DNA from: Suillus spraguei
Taxonomy: Eukaryota; Basidiomycota; Agaricomycetes; Boletales; Suillaceae
Assembly (NCBI GenBank): GCA_016800925.1
Contig: JABCPU010000143.1
Location: forward strand, 1-64,000
Direction of reading: 5' to 3'
DNA length: 64,000 bases
Shown: positions 46,582 through 58,715 of the stretch, one piece after another
Position numbering within the stretch: the stretch's first letter is position 1
Layout: every line of letters starts with the position of its first letter
Made by a program: the position numbers and the translations under genes
The notes under the pieces: model-generated
The model's database searches: none
Told to the model about the DNA's origin: nothing
What the model saw: the letters and a program-made list of their open reading frames with translations, nothing else

Positions 46582-48540
46582 AATAAGTCTGACAGGAAAC
46601 CGTGATGGAGATACTATGCAATGGCGGTCGCGATCGAAAATAGGATAAAATCAAGTAAAATTTTACTGTTTTGTTGGTGTTGGCGCATGGTAGCTCTTGC
46701 CTCTTGCTTTCTCATATATTTGACTGTAATTATTATAGCCGTTGTGCAGAGTCTGTAGACATGATTTCAAGGCAGACTAAACTAGGCGTCACAGAGTGGT
46801 GAAGAACCCCATTTTTTCACAGGTGTAAATTTCCTAAGTAACCCCGACCGCACCTCAGAGTTCGCGAATACCCTGATGTGAGGGTACCCCCGTCAGTCCG
46901 CCGTCCCGCCGGCCGTTTTAGTTGCGCAACGCTTCACAGATGAAGTTGTACGTGCGGAACGGCAATGACCATGGTGGAGGGATAGCTATAGCGCGTACTC
47001 GTAGAATGAAAGGAATATAAAGGGGTAAGATGGTGCATGAGGATCCAAAGGGAGGTGTCTATCATTAGCGCATAAGCCTAAGGTGAGGGACCGTATCTTC
47101 ATTTGTCAATAGGCACTGCAGTGATGAGGTCTTTCTACCAAGTGCTTGCGAGAGGGTATCAGTCGTTCTTTCTGACAGTGGTTGCAGTTGAAGGGATATT
47201 GGTGGACTGATTGTACTGTTCGGGGGCAGTGGGGGCAAGGCGGTTGGGGATTTCTAGAGGCGGTGTAGGTGTTTATTGAGGGCGGCTATGTGTCTGCTGC
47301 GGAGGCTGATTAGTAGACCAGAAGGGGACTTTCTGGACCGGACCGACTCGTCGAGAAAGGAAGTAGTGTTAATGAACGAGTGGAGATAGAACAGGAGATT
47401 GTGCAGGTCCAAAGCATTGCCGGGGCGTAAAGAGGGTCCGACCGAGCCAGATAACAAGCTATTCCTTATGAATGACTAGAAAATATACTTGGTGAGTGGT
47501 GATTAAGGTCTTGACACACTCTACTGATACGTACCTCGTTTACTTTAAAATTAGGGAGCTGAACTATTTCAGAATAGGAAGAATTGTATTATTAGAGTTG
47601 GAAATGGAGTAGGGTTGCTGGGTAATAAGGTCGTGAGCTTCGGTGTCAGTTGCCAATGGAGAACTGAACTACTTAGCTAGCTTTGCTCTGGAGGGAATCC
47701 AGTTCTCAACGTGCTTCCTGAAAAGTTGCATCTGGCATCGGCTTTGCATGATATGACACTAGTTAGACTCGAGAACGATTAGTCCGGTAGATGGGACGCA
47801 AAGAGGAGAGAAAAGTGAAACCAGACCACAATGACAAATGCGGTTCGAACTATGAGTCGAATTTCTCTTCGAGGAGCCCGAACCCACATGAAACATAGGA
47901 AGAGACAATGGAGTATGACATATTCGCAAAGGGAAGAGGTAAGTAATACATACAGCGAGTGAAGAGGAATATTTTGCGCAATAAAAGGTAGAATTGACTC
48001 AATCTGACACCGATAGTCGAGAAATGCGCGTGACTCCCAGCATCCTTGCGTCACCACTGAGTGGGCCCCTCCAGAAGTAACTCCGTGGCACACCGGGTAT
48101 AGTTGGTTGGATGACTAGTAGTAACCCAAATGTCATTGCAGCGGGAAAGACCACATCTTTGTTAGAGCCCAGGAGACGTTAGCTGTTTTCCAACGATAAA
48201 AGAGGAACGTGAGAAGGTATATTGAAATTGTTTTCGAGATGAAGGACAAGGACTACGAGAGGATATATGGGGTGACTGCGTTCGGTAACGCTAATGTCAG
48301 CGCCCTCTGCCGGTGGTTTTTGTTCAAGGGATATGGGTTATAGTGCGATATACGTTGCGGGAGTCATGCACACTGATCAACAAGATGGAACGTAAGATGT
48401 GTTTGACGGCATCAAAGAAGTTGGAGCCAGGGGCGGTCCCCCAGAGGAAATAGTATATGGGAAGAGAGAAGAAAAGAAGTATGTATGTCTTTTCGGTTCG
48501 GGTTTCCTCGGTGAATGGGTTTAGGGTCTTGATGTGCTAT
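46582..48540. other. Intergenic, no gene recognised
   Basis: Short frames only. The minus strand at 47.8-48.5 kb has hydrophobic stretches in several frames interrupted by stops, possibly an old membrane-protein relic. Not supportable as a gene. Confidence 0.4.
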
Positions 48541-51500
48541 GGAACTGCGCCTTCATAAACCGATACACTGGTGTGTCACAACCAAACATTGAATCTCAGT
48601 GATAAAACGAAGGCGGGCAAGTAGGCGTGTAAGTGAATACAGTACTTACTAACTTTGCATATAGTATATTAATTACTAAGCAACCTCATGTTGGCCTCAT
48701 GCCCCACAAGTCAGCACTGCCGCGCATTGAAGCTCAAAACTATGACAGTGCAAAATTGTACTGTGTATTATAAGTTATTCTGAACTTCTATATATCTGTG
48801 TATCCATACTCAGGCTATGACATGTATTTTATAGAAACTCTTGAAAAGCCGTAACTTGAAAATCGCTGAGCGCTCAGGCTGCTTCTTCCCGTAGACTCGG
48901 ACCATGACGGTATGATGGTCAACTACCCGGTAAGTGCTAGTACCATTATGGTCACAACTCACAAGGGGTAGCATCGTGTGATGCCTGATAGCACACTCGC
49001 TTATCAGCCACTGATGGCATACCTAGCTCCACAAGATCACAAAGTGTATGACCATGATAGGCAATTTTTATTCTTGAGGTCGAGTTCTGTTCGCATCCGC
49101 AGCAATATATGCCAAGTTACTTCGCCCTTGCATGTGATCTGCTCCCGCTCTTTTTCACCGTACTACCACGATGAGCCTGAAAGATTCAGTCGATGTGTCC
49201 GACGCTGTTGCCCGTGTCGGGCTGGAGAAGTTAGGCTACAAGCAGGAGATGACACGGGTTTGTGCTTGTTCTTGTTCCTTGCGAATCGCATTTAATGCCT
49301 GTGGTCGTTGCTAGTCTAGGGGACTGGTACATATATTGTTCAGTAAGTAGCGCGTCTTTCTCGTTGCGTCGCAGAAATTAACATGCATTCCAAAAAGTGA
49401 CGCTAGGTCAGTTTGTCATTTCAAGCAAAGACACCCGCTGAGCTGTTGATTCATCAATTCAATTAGCAATCATGGCAGTTCGTACGTCTAAGCAACAATC
49501 TCAACCACCGCTATGACTGTGACTTACCCTCCTCGTAGCATATGCTCTTGCAGCTCCTATCGCGACATCGCTCATTGGAGGTGGTCCAGCAGTAATCATA
49601 TGGGGGTAAATTTACCCTTTCTAACTTAAACACGTTTTGACATGGTGCAGATGGATCCTGGTGTCAGTCTTAACCCAATCGCTCGCTCTTTCATTGGCGG
49701 AGATATGCTCCAAATACCCCACATCAGCAGGGGCATACTACTGGTGTTATCGGCTTGCATCTCCACGCACACGAGTTCTCGCCTCTTGGATCAATGGCTG
49801 GTTGACAGTCGTTGGTGTTTGGACGATTGCTCTGAGTGTTACATTTGGTATTTCTTGATGTGCATACCATTTATGAGTATAACTAACACAATCTGTCAGG
49901 AACCGCCGAACTTGTAGTGGCTGGTGCCGGAATATACCTCCCTGAATGGATCGCAACGACGTGGCAAACATGCAAGGCTTCATCTATAGTTTATAGATCA
50001 ACGCGGTTTTCTGACCTCAATCTAGATTTGATTTTCCTCGGCGTAACTGCCGTCGCCTGCTTGTTCTGTCTATTCTTCAACAAGCACTTGCCGGCCATCG
50101 ATGTAAGCTCCCGCTTATGAGTTTTCTCTGATATTGATATGTTGCTAGATTATTTGTGCTTGCTGGACTGGCTTAGGCATAATCGGTACGTTTTGCATGT
50201 TACTCGTCCTGTATGCTGAGTTGAGCTGTTTGAAGTAATCTTGATATGTTTGTCCGTCAAGGCCGCGGCAGGCCGCCATTCCATCTCTTTTGCGCTTGGA
50301 CATTTCGATCCATCTCATTCAGGATGGACACCTGGGTGGTCTTTCTTCATTGGTCTATTACCGGTATGATCACTGTTATTACATTGAATTTTTCGTTCAA
50401 TACTCATGATGCATTCAACAGCCTGGTGAGGATAACATTTATCAAGTTGTAGGACTCGGAACTGAACAACGCCCTAGCATATACATACTCTGCTATAGGA
50501 ATGAGTCCGTCAAAGCCTTTGCATCATGTTCACTGACTTACACTATGAAACTAGTTGCTAACATGGCCGAAGAGGTTCATAACCCTTCTGAAATACTCCC
50601 AAAGGCTATCACCTGGTCTATACCGATTGGCGCATTATCCGGCGTGATATTCCTTCTGCCAATCCTTTTCACGCTCCCAGATATTGAGACATTGCTTAAC
50701 GGTTAGTCTCACGTCGAGGTAACTTATGTCCCTCATGCATATATGTCAACTAGTTTCTTCCGGTCAACCGATTGGTGTTATGTTTACTTTGGTCATGGGC
50801 TCGCAGGCTGGTGGTTTTGGGCTGGTGAGTTTGTCACGATCTTGCATCCGGCGTTGCATATCTGATTTGGCGAGGCGTTCAGTGGTTCATTAGTACGTCA
50901 CAACTAGTCTCTACCAAGTAGCCTGACCCTCTGAACTCGCTTTTCAAAGTATTTGGTATCGGTATGTTTTGTGCGATCTCCATATCTTGCGCTGCTTCTC
51001 GCGCAACATGGGCATTTGCACGCGACAAAGCTATCCCATTCCATCAGACGTTCTCAAAGATCAGTCCGCGCCTTGGCGATGTCCCCGTCAACGCACTCCT
51101 GCTCTCTACCGTCATCCAGATTCTCCTTGGACTCATCTACCTCGGCTCAACAGCTGCATTCAACGCCTTCGTAGGCGTCGGTGTCATGTGCCTCGGAGCA
51201 TCTTACGCGATGCCTGTTGCCATCTCGCTCATGGATGGCAGGCAAGACATGCATGATGCACCGTTCAACCTTGGCAGGTTCGGTACCGCCATAAATGCAG
51301 TCGCAGTGTTTTGGATCTTGTTCGCCATGGTCCTATTCTCAATGCCTGCTGTCATTCCGGTCACCAGCGTTTCGATAAGTGAGTGTCTGTCTTGCGTGTG
51401 TGGGTTGAGGCACTAAATAGAGTCGACTAGATTATGCTTCGGTAGTGTTTGTGGGATTCGGGGTGATAAGTGCTGTGTGGTATTTGATCAGTAGGTTGTT

Positions 51501-51600
51501 TGTTTGCACTTTGGGACCTTGCTTACTGTAGTTCAGACGGCCGGTTTCACTATACAGGGCCTTCCATCCCAGAAGAGTCCACGGGGTCCAATCGATCGAC
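48541..51600 (+). repeat. Segmental duplication unit A (with permease copy 2)
   Basis: From GGAACTGCGC at about 48541 to the permease 3' end, the DNA matches 54009-57090 at an offset of about 5.47 kb. The upstream part has numerous indels and the coding part is nearly identical. Homology includes the promoter, all introns and the 3' flank. It breaks soon after the permease stop. Confidence 0.85.
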
Positions 51601-51647
51601 CTCCCCAGGCCATCTGAAAATGCAAGTTGGCGAGGATGTCCTTTAAG
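49171..51647 (+). CDS. APC-family permease, array copy 2 (possible frame break in exon 2)
   Basis: It starts MSLKDSVDVSDAVARVGLEK. The exon plan equals copy 1, with the same microexons, for example CCTG at 50422-50425. Landmarks are WILVSVLTQSLALSLAEICS, AGAGIYLPEWIATTW, IFLGVTAVACLFCLFF, VKAAAGRHSISFALGHFDPS, GWTPGWSFFIGLLP, NMAEEVHNPSEILPKAITWS, CAASRATWAFARDKAIPFHQ and VPVNALLLSTVIQILLGL. The tail ends GEDVL. One intron after WIATTWQT begins GCAAGG, where copy 1 has GTAAGG (a GC-AG intron). Exon 2 (after the intron at 49258) is 32 nt against 31 nt in copy 1, with an A5 run before GTGACGCTAG. Using the same splice sites this shifts the frame. It is either a pseudogene or spliced differently. 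Confidence 0.75.
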
Positions 51648-52200
51648 GTTCTTACAGTGTCCGTTTTAGTTAGACTAAAGTTTCGTTCGTAAATACCTTA
51701 TGTTTGGACCTGACTTAAGTTTCACAAGTTCATGGTACCCTGTTATCAGTCGGATCTTGCTCGGATCTTTCGAGTTTCTCCAAACCCTGCACACAAAAAG
51801 TCCGAACAGCCTCACGGCATTCACAATGAAAAGACCCCAGACTCAGAACATGTTCGCTTCAGTTTATTGTTGCAGCTATTATTGAGCGGTATATAATAAC
51901 GACCTCAAGATATCCTCACTCCTTTGACCACAACTTGAGTTCGAATAGCACATGTCGAGACACTCATCAAGCGAGCACATCCAAGGTTGCTGAGCAGCCA
52001 CAAATAATTGATCTCGTGCAGCTCATCAACCGCCCTGATCTTCTGTTGTATCATAATATGCAGTAATGACACCGATGAATGTATCTTGAACTTGAAGTCA
52101 ACCCCTTGCGAAGCCTGCTAGTGGCCGTAAAATAGGTCAGTGTCTTGTCGTCGGTTGGATTGGTTGAGATGGCACCTAAGCACACTGGTTGAAACAACGG
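51648..52200. other. Intergenic between permease copy 2 and the MITE
   Basis: No gene recognised. Short frames only (for example 51700-51885), no motif. Confidence 0.4.
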
Positions 52201-52202
52201 TA

Positions 52203-52405
52203 CAGTAGATTCGCTCATAATGCATAAATAAATTAAATCAAAACAAATCACTAGAAAATCATTCTTGGGCGCAAAAAATATACATTAACAGCAATGTATA
52301 GACCAGGTTCATTTCTATGGATGAATAGCTGTGTGTATCTTCGAAAGATTGGATCCTGATTGGTTATAATTTTTTATGCATTATGCAATATGAGCGAATC
52401 TACTG
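52203..52405. mobile_element. Mariner-like MITE, 203 bp, TA target duplication
   Basis: The left end is CAGTAGATTCGCTCATA (52203-52219). The right end is its exact reverse complement, finishing at 52405. Both sides are flanked by TA (52201-52202 and 52406-52407). The arms extend imperfectly through a GCATAA-type stretch. The interior is AT-rich and non-coding. TA duplication and terminal inverted repeats of this type fit a non-autonomous Tc1/mariner element. Confidence 0.78.
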
Positions 52406-52491
52406 TAGTGTGTTATATTATATTCATACAAGCGCCACGCTGGCCTGCGGACGGTGATTCTCTGTTCATTCCAGTAGTAACAAACTGTAAA

Positions 52492-53164
52492 CTACGTTTG
52501 CCGATTTTCTCTCGTCGACCACAACGCTCTAATATCACGCCTATTTCGCACTCTGGACAGCGCGGTATACAGTTGACCATGCGCAAATACATCTGTGCGA
52601 AGGTCCAGCACTGCACATCGCAGTGTCAATCCCTGCGAGCCATTGAACGTCGTCGCATATGCAGGTTGTAGCGGAAACTGTCTCCTATCGACAGTCCAAC
52701 TAGAACGCACTGGATTAAATGAGAAAGTGATATGGGGAAGACAATGAACCTACCTTGTCTGTGGAATTTGCACTTCGATGAACCTGGTGTGCAATGCAGT
52801 GACACGCATTGCGCACCAAACCTTTTTCGACTGATATGTTGTGCTGAACGGCACATATCGCATTCACTTTTAGGTCCAGGCGATGTAGTGGTATATTCGG
52901 ATGTGTGAGCATGGCGAGATAATCCAGCGTCTGCTCCGGTGCATCAGGAGGCGCTTGGTCTGTCTCTTTTAACACGTCTGAACTGAAGTAAGTATTTGTA
53001 GCGAGAGAGACGAAGCCGTCCATCCTCCAGAAGCGCTTCTTATCGAGTGAGTAGGGAGAGGCATTTTGAAGGCCTACGACACTGTGAAAAGAGCAGCTGG
53101 ATGCCATCGCGAGATGAGAGACGAGTTCGCACGCGCCACCATGACAAAGGGGTTGAAATTGCAT
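52492..53164 (-). pseudogene. Helitron Pif1-type helicase remnant (C-terminal part)
   Basis: Minus-strand pieces in two frames read ETDQAPPDAPEQTLDYLAML, then THPNIPLHRLDLKVNAICAV, NISVEKGLVRNACHCI and LQPAYATTFNGSQGLTLRCA followed by VLDLRTDVFAHGQLYTALSR and VRNRRDI. The PxHxLxLK...GLxNG/KGLVRNA region and the 'QGLTL...GQLYTALSRVR' helicase motif are typical of the Pif1-like domain at the C-terminus of Helitron Rep-helicase proteins. An intron-like gap (about 52720-52790) separates the pieces. No upstream helicase motifs or Rep domain are seen, so only about 200 residues survive. Confidence 0.75.
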
Positions 53165-54008
53165 AGAAGAATCAGCAAGCGATTGAAAGCGGAGCGTCAG
53201 AGGGGCTCCTGTGGGGCGCGCAATTGGAATTCGTCTCGTTCTTACAGTACGAGTCCACTACCCGTTATGCAGTTACATTTCAACGGCATGCAAACTCACC
53301 TAAACAACAGCTCATTGCAACCGTTTTCGCAAATCTCCGTTTTGGTTCGGTTCCTCGGTCGACGGCCGGGTGAGTGTCTCGATGTGCTAAAGGCCACGAG
53401 ACTAGCTTGAGGTCTACCTCCCACTAGAACCACAAACTACCCTGCTAGTGGGTCATGGTTACCAGATCCAGTTGGCCAGTCATCGGATGCATGGGACACA
53501 ATCTGTACTCCCACTAGTAGGTATATAGGCTTAGTAGCATTATCCTAAACAGAACAAGAAGGTCGACATGGTTGGGATAGCGGTAGCCCCATAATGAGAA
53601 CTTTCATAGGTTCGAAATCACTGCCATCCGCCATCCTCGCGTTCCTCTTGCCCTAGCTAACAGACCGGTATCGTAGAAGATGGGTGACTGCAGTGGATGC
53701 TAAGAATGTGGTCTGGCTCGCGGCACTCGGGGAGGCTTGCTGAACACTCTGGCTTGGGCTTCGCTTATCCAAAGACAGTTGCCAGACCGAACGGTGGTTA
53801 GCCTTGTGAACCCAAGTAGTTTGACTCCGAGTCGGAATGACTAAAAAGGACAACCGTACCAATTGACATTGAATGAAAGGTGAATGTAGGATTCCTACCA
53901 TTAGTAAACTTGGAAACCTAATTCATGAATGCGGCTACTAATTAAGTAGCAATTCTTTCCATCATGATGGCGTAGGCTGAAGAGCGGCTACATAATAGCA
54001 CTATGCAT
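53165..54008. other. Intergenic, no gene recognised
   Basis: Only short overlapping frames. It may include more Helitron-derived sequence, but no terminal hairpin was recognised. Confidence 0.4.
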
Positions 54009-57000
54009 AATGGAACTGCGCTTCATAGACCGATATGCTGGTATGTCACAGCCCAACAAAATCGGTTGTAAGGGTAATATCAGACCAGGTGAATTTCAGT
54101 GATAAAACGGAGGTGGAGAAGTACTAGGCGCGTAAGTACTTGCTAACTTTAATTAGCATATATTTACTAAGCAACTCATGTTGACCTCATGCACCACAAG
54201 TCGGCACCACTGTGTGCATTGAAACTCGAGACTATGACAGTGCAAGGTTAGTTCGAACTTCTATAGATCTGTGTATCCACACTCAGGGTAACTTGTATTT
54301 TATAGAAACTCTTGAAAAGCCACAACTTGAAAATCGTTGAGCGCTAATACTTCTTACCGTAGACCATGACGGTATCATTACCATTATGGTCACAAGGGGC
54401 AGTATTGTGTGCGAAAGGAAAAATCTTTCAATTTTGTTTTCACGCTGATGTGACAGGACACTTGCTTATCAGCTGACAGCCACTGATACATACTTAGCTC
54501 CACAAGATCCTAAAGTGCATGAGTATGATAGGTAATTATTATTCCCGAGGTTCGAGTTCTGTTCGCATCCGCAGCAATATATGCCAAGTTACTTCCCCCT
54601 TGCATATGATCTGCTGCCGCTCTCTTTCATCGCACTACCACGATGAGCTTGAAAGATTCAGTCGATGTGTCCGATGCTGTCGCCCGTGTCGGACTGGAGA
54701 AGTTAGGCTACAAGCAGGAGATGACACGAGTTCGTGCTTGTTCTTGTTCCTTTTGATTCTCATCTCATGCCTATGGTCGTTGCTAGTCTAGGGGACTGGT
54801 ACATATATTGTTCAGTGAGTAGCGCACCTTTCTCGCCGTGTCGCAGAAACTAACATGCATTCCAAAAAGTGACGCTAGGTCAGTTTGTCAGTTCAAGCAA
54901 AGACACCCGCTGAGCTGTTGGTCCGTCAATTCAACTAGCGATCATGGCAGTTCGTACGTTTAAGCAGTAATCTCAATCGCCGCTACGACTGTGACTTACC
55001 CTCTTCGTAGCATATGGTCTTGCAGCTCCTATCGCGACATCGCTCATTGGAGGTGGTCCAGCAGTAATCATATGGGGGTAAATTTACCCATTCTATCTCA
55101 AACACAATTTGACACGGTGTAGATGGATCCTGGTATCAATCTTAACCCAATCGCTCGCTCTTTCGCTGGCAGAGATATGCTCCAAATACCCCACATCAGC
55201 AGGGGCATACTATTGGTGTTATCGGCTTGCATCTCCACGCACACGAGTTCTCGCCTCTTGGATCAATGGCTGGTTGACAGTCGTTGGTGTTTGGACGATT
55301 GCGCTGAGTGTCACATTTGGTATTCCTTCTTGTGCAGACTAGTTCTGAATATAACTAACCCAGTTTACTAGGAACCGCTGAGCTTGTTGTGGCTGGTGCC
55401 GGAATATATCTCCCTGATTGGATCGCAACGACGTGGCAAACATGCAAGACTTCATCTATAGTCTAGATCAATCCGGTTTTCTGACCTCATTCTAGATTTG
55501 ATTTTCCTCGGCGTAACTGCTGTCGCCTGCTTGTTCTGTTTATTCTTCAACAGGCACTTGCCGGCCATCGATGTAAGCTCCCGTTTATGGGTTTTATCTG
55601 ATATTGATACATTGCTAGATTATTTGTGCTTGCTGGACTGGCTTAGGCATCATCGGTACGTTTTACATGTAAATCGACCTGTACGCTGAGTTGAGCTGTT
55701 TAAAGTAATCTTGATATGTTTGTCCGTCAAGGCCGCGGCAGGCCGCCATTCCATCTCTTTTGCGCTTGGACATTTCGATCCATCTCATTCAGGATGGACA
55801 CCTGGGTGGTCTTTCTTCATTGGTCTATTACCGGTATGATAACTGTCATTACATTGAAGTTCTTACTCAATACTCGTGATGCATTCAACAGCCTGGTGAG
55901 GATAACATTTATCAAGTTGTAGGACTCGGAACTGAACAATGCCCTAGCATATACATACGCTGCCATAGGAATGAGTATGTCAAAGCCTTTGCATCATGTT
56001 CACCGACTTACCCTAAGAATCCAGTTACCAATATGGCTGAAGAGGTTCATAACCCTTCTGAAATACTCCCAAGGCTATCACCTGGTCTATACCGATTGGC
56101 ACATTATCCGGTGTGATATTCCTTCTGCCAATCCTTTTCACGCTCCCAGATATTGAGACATTACTTAACGGTTAGTCTCACGCCGAGGTAACTTGTGTTC
56201 CTCACGCATATATGTCAACTAGTTTCTTCCGGTCAACCGATTGGTGTTATGTTTACTTTGGCCATGGGTTCGCAGGCTGGTGGTTTTGGGCTGGTAAGTT
56301 TGTCACAACCTTGCATCCGGCGTTGCATATCTGATTTGGCGGGGTATTCAGTGGTTCATTAGTACGTCACAACTGGTCTCTGCAAAGTAGCCTGACCCTC
56401 TGAACTCGCTTTTCAAAGTATTTGGTATCGGTATGTTTTGTGCGATCTCCATATCTTGCGCTGCTTCTCGCGCAACATGGGCATTCGCACGCGACAAAGC
56501 TATCCCATTCCATCAGACGTTCTCAAAGATCAGTCCGCGCCTCGGCGATGTCCCCGTTAATGCACTCCTGCTGTCCACCGTCATCCAGATTCTTCTTGGA
56601 CTCATTTACCTGGGCTCAACAGCTGCGTTCAACGCCTTCGTGGGCGTCGCCGTCATGTGCCTCGGAGCATCTTACGCGATGCCTGTTGCCATCTCGCTCA
56701 TGGATGGCAGGCAAGACATGCATGATGCCCCATTCAACCTTGGCAGGTTCGGTACCGCCATCAATGCAGTCGCAGTGTTTTGGATCATGTTCGCCATGGT
56801 CCTATTCTCAATGCCTGCTGTCATCCCAGTCACCAGCGTTTCGATGAGTGAGTGACTTTGTATTGCGTGTGGGTTGTGGCACTAAATAGAATTGGCTAGA
56901 TTATGCTTCGGTAGTGTTTGTAGGATTCGGGGTGATAAGTGCTGTGTGGTATTTGATCAGTAGGTTGCTTATTTGCACTTTGGGACCTTGCTTACTGTGG

Positions 57001-57090
57001 TTCAGACGGCCGGTTTCACTATACAGGTCCTTCCATCCCGGAAGCGTCCACGGACCCCTCGGGGTCCCATCGTTCGACCTCCCCACTTCA
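54009..57090 (+). repeat. Segmental duplication unit B (with permease copy 3)
   Basis: It is collinear with 48541-51600 (see unit A). Relative to A it has a small insertion near 54060 (after CACAGCCCAACA) and loss of some upstream sequence. The coding parts differ mostly by single substitutions. Confidence 0.85.
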
Positions 57091-57097
57091 AGGGTGA
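54643..57097 (+). pseudogene. APC-family permease, array copy 3 (frame breaks)
   Basis: It has the same exon plan as copy 2, from MSLKDSVDVSDAVARVGLEK, including the 4-nt exon CCTG at 55892-55895 and the GC-donor intron after WQT (GCAAGA). It shares the 32-nt exon 2 of copy 2. It also lacks one A in the exon encoding MAEEVHNPSEILP: CTCCCAAGGC near 56068 where copies 1 and 2 have CTCCCGAAGGC or CTCCCAAAGGC. This destroys the frame there. The later exons (from CAASRATWAFARDKAIPFHQ to a tail ending SPLQG at 57097) remain open. It is therefore probably a young pseudogene, unless the missing base is an assembly error. Confidence 0.75.
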
Positions 57098-57506
57098 TCC
57101 GAAATACCGAAGGTCTATTATGTTATGGTTTATACACCATAATTCTAAATTATGTACATACAAAATCTCCTGATCGCAATGAATCACATTCAAACTTTTT
57201 CCTCAACTTACACCTGATACACCCTGTGCAATAACATGACAGCACAATAAACGCAACAAAGGCTTGCGTGCAACGAACTCAGCAGGTACATCTGGACATC
57301 GGTTATCTGTTGGCTGGTATCAAGAGAATCGCTAACAACCGCACTGTCGAGAGGACTGTAAGGCCTAGCATCACTATGTGCTATACTCATCAAGAACAGT
57401 GATGGCAAGCCGCTCGATTATCCTGCGAATACAAGGCGCACATACCCTTCGGCATGTCATCAATGATCCTGTCCAACGTTTGATCATTTTTAATCACAAA
57501 ACATAA

Positions 57507-57995
57507 TCATGCGAAGGCGCCATGGCTTCCTGAGTAAGGCTTGAATATAGTATGTTCCACCTTAGTGAACAGTGATTGCGATGAGTTAGATACACCCTTA
57601 TCGGCGCCCTGTTTGCGCCAGATTTTCAAATTACCAATAGCTTTCTGCCTGTAACATTCTTTTTGATCTTCATCGTGAGTGCATTCTAAACCACCGCAAA
57701 TACTCAGCGCAGTAGCCCATAGATCAGCCCCTGATAGTGCGGACATCAAATCATCCAATATGCGGTCGACTAATCTAAAACCAGCAGCGACCTCAGTATG
57801 ATCATGACGCTTCGCTACTAAGTCTGAAACTTCTGTACTGACAATGTTCAAGTCAGAGCAGAGACCCCAAGATCGTAGAGCTGGCCGACCTATGCCTATA
57901 TGAACCGTGTCGAAGTGCCTAGCACATTGCTTGGTATGCGCGGCATAACGTATCACGAAGACGATGTTAATTGTCCAGTATGCGACAAGCTTCAT
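57507..57995 (-). CDS. Small hypothetical protein, N-terminal hydrophobic segment
   Basis: There are 162 codons from ATG 57995. The first 16 residues are hydrophobic (MKLVAYWTINIVFVIR), so it may enter the secretory pathway or be anchored. A conserved block FRLVDRILDDLMSALSGADL followed by WATALSICGGLECTHDEDQK recurs in the broken relative at 60.6-61.1 kb. No known domain was recognised. Its upstream minus-strand neighbourhood is AT-rich. It may have further 5' exons. It lies just downstream of permease copy 3 in convergent orientation. Confidence 0.5.
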   Translation of the reverse strand: MKLVAYWTINIVFVIRYAAHTKQCARHFDTVHIGIGRPALRSWGLCSDLNIVSTEVSDLVAKRHDHTEVAAGFRLVDRILDDLMSALSGADLWATALSICGGLECTHDEDQKECYRQKAIGNLKIWRKQGADKGVSNSSQSLFTKVEHTIFKPYSGSHGAFA

Positions 57996-58715
57996 TAACT
58001 ACAAGAGCATAGCATACTTGCAACTAGAATCTCAAGAAAGTCCTCAAAACATGCTAGTGGAAGAGATTTATATTCGAAGCGTATACTATCAACTATACAT
58101 GCACGAAATATAGGTAACAAGATTAATGAAATAAGTATACATCGCGAGAGAAGCTGATGAAACTAAATGAGCCAGTATCGTACCGGTAAATGGAAATACA
58201 AATCGAAGCAGACCTCTATGAAGAGAATGAAAGGATACATGAGCTAGAGAAATAAGTCCGTGATGAGATAATGAATTCCATGTCTGTCTCGTAAAGGTCA
58301 AGAGAAAATACAAATCAGAAAAAACTAAAGGAATGAAATATGCACACCAGAGATGAGCCTATGACAAAACTGACCAGTCGAGCCAGGAGAATACAAATCA
58401 AGTGAAACGAGAAGAGACTTGCTCTGATAGATGCGAGCGTAGTAATCGTGGCAGTGGCCATGGTAGAATGTCGCCTAGCATGGGGTAGCGCAGACCGATT
58501 AGTTTGTCGTCGAGACTGGGTCGTAGGGGACCTCTGGCGTCAAGGACACGCGACGTGGTATAGTATGCATAGACTGGAAATGGCCTTCAACTTCTTGGGC
58601 GATGAAGCTCCGGGTCGTAGGGGACAGAAGGAGGCCGTCATCCGGATTGGTCGTAGGGGACCTGACATCGGAGTTATGCTGTGTGTAGGTATGTTAACGC
58701 GGAGGTGGCCTTGAA
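57996..58715. other. Intergenic with a short repeated word
   Basis: GGTCGTAGGGGAC occurs three times (about 58519, 58613 and 58650) in 150 bp, with variable spacing. No gene recognised. Confidence 0.45.

Noticed and set aside
47254..48093. Minus-strand frames with hydrophobic stretches
   Set aside because: Interrupted in every frame and matched no family that I recognise. Left as unassigned.
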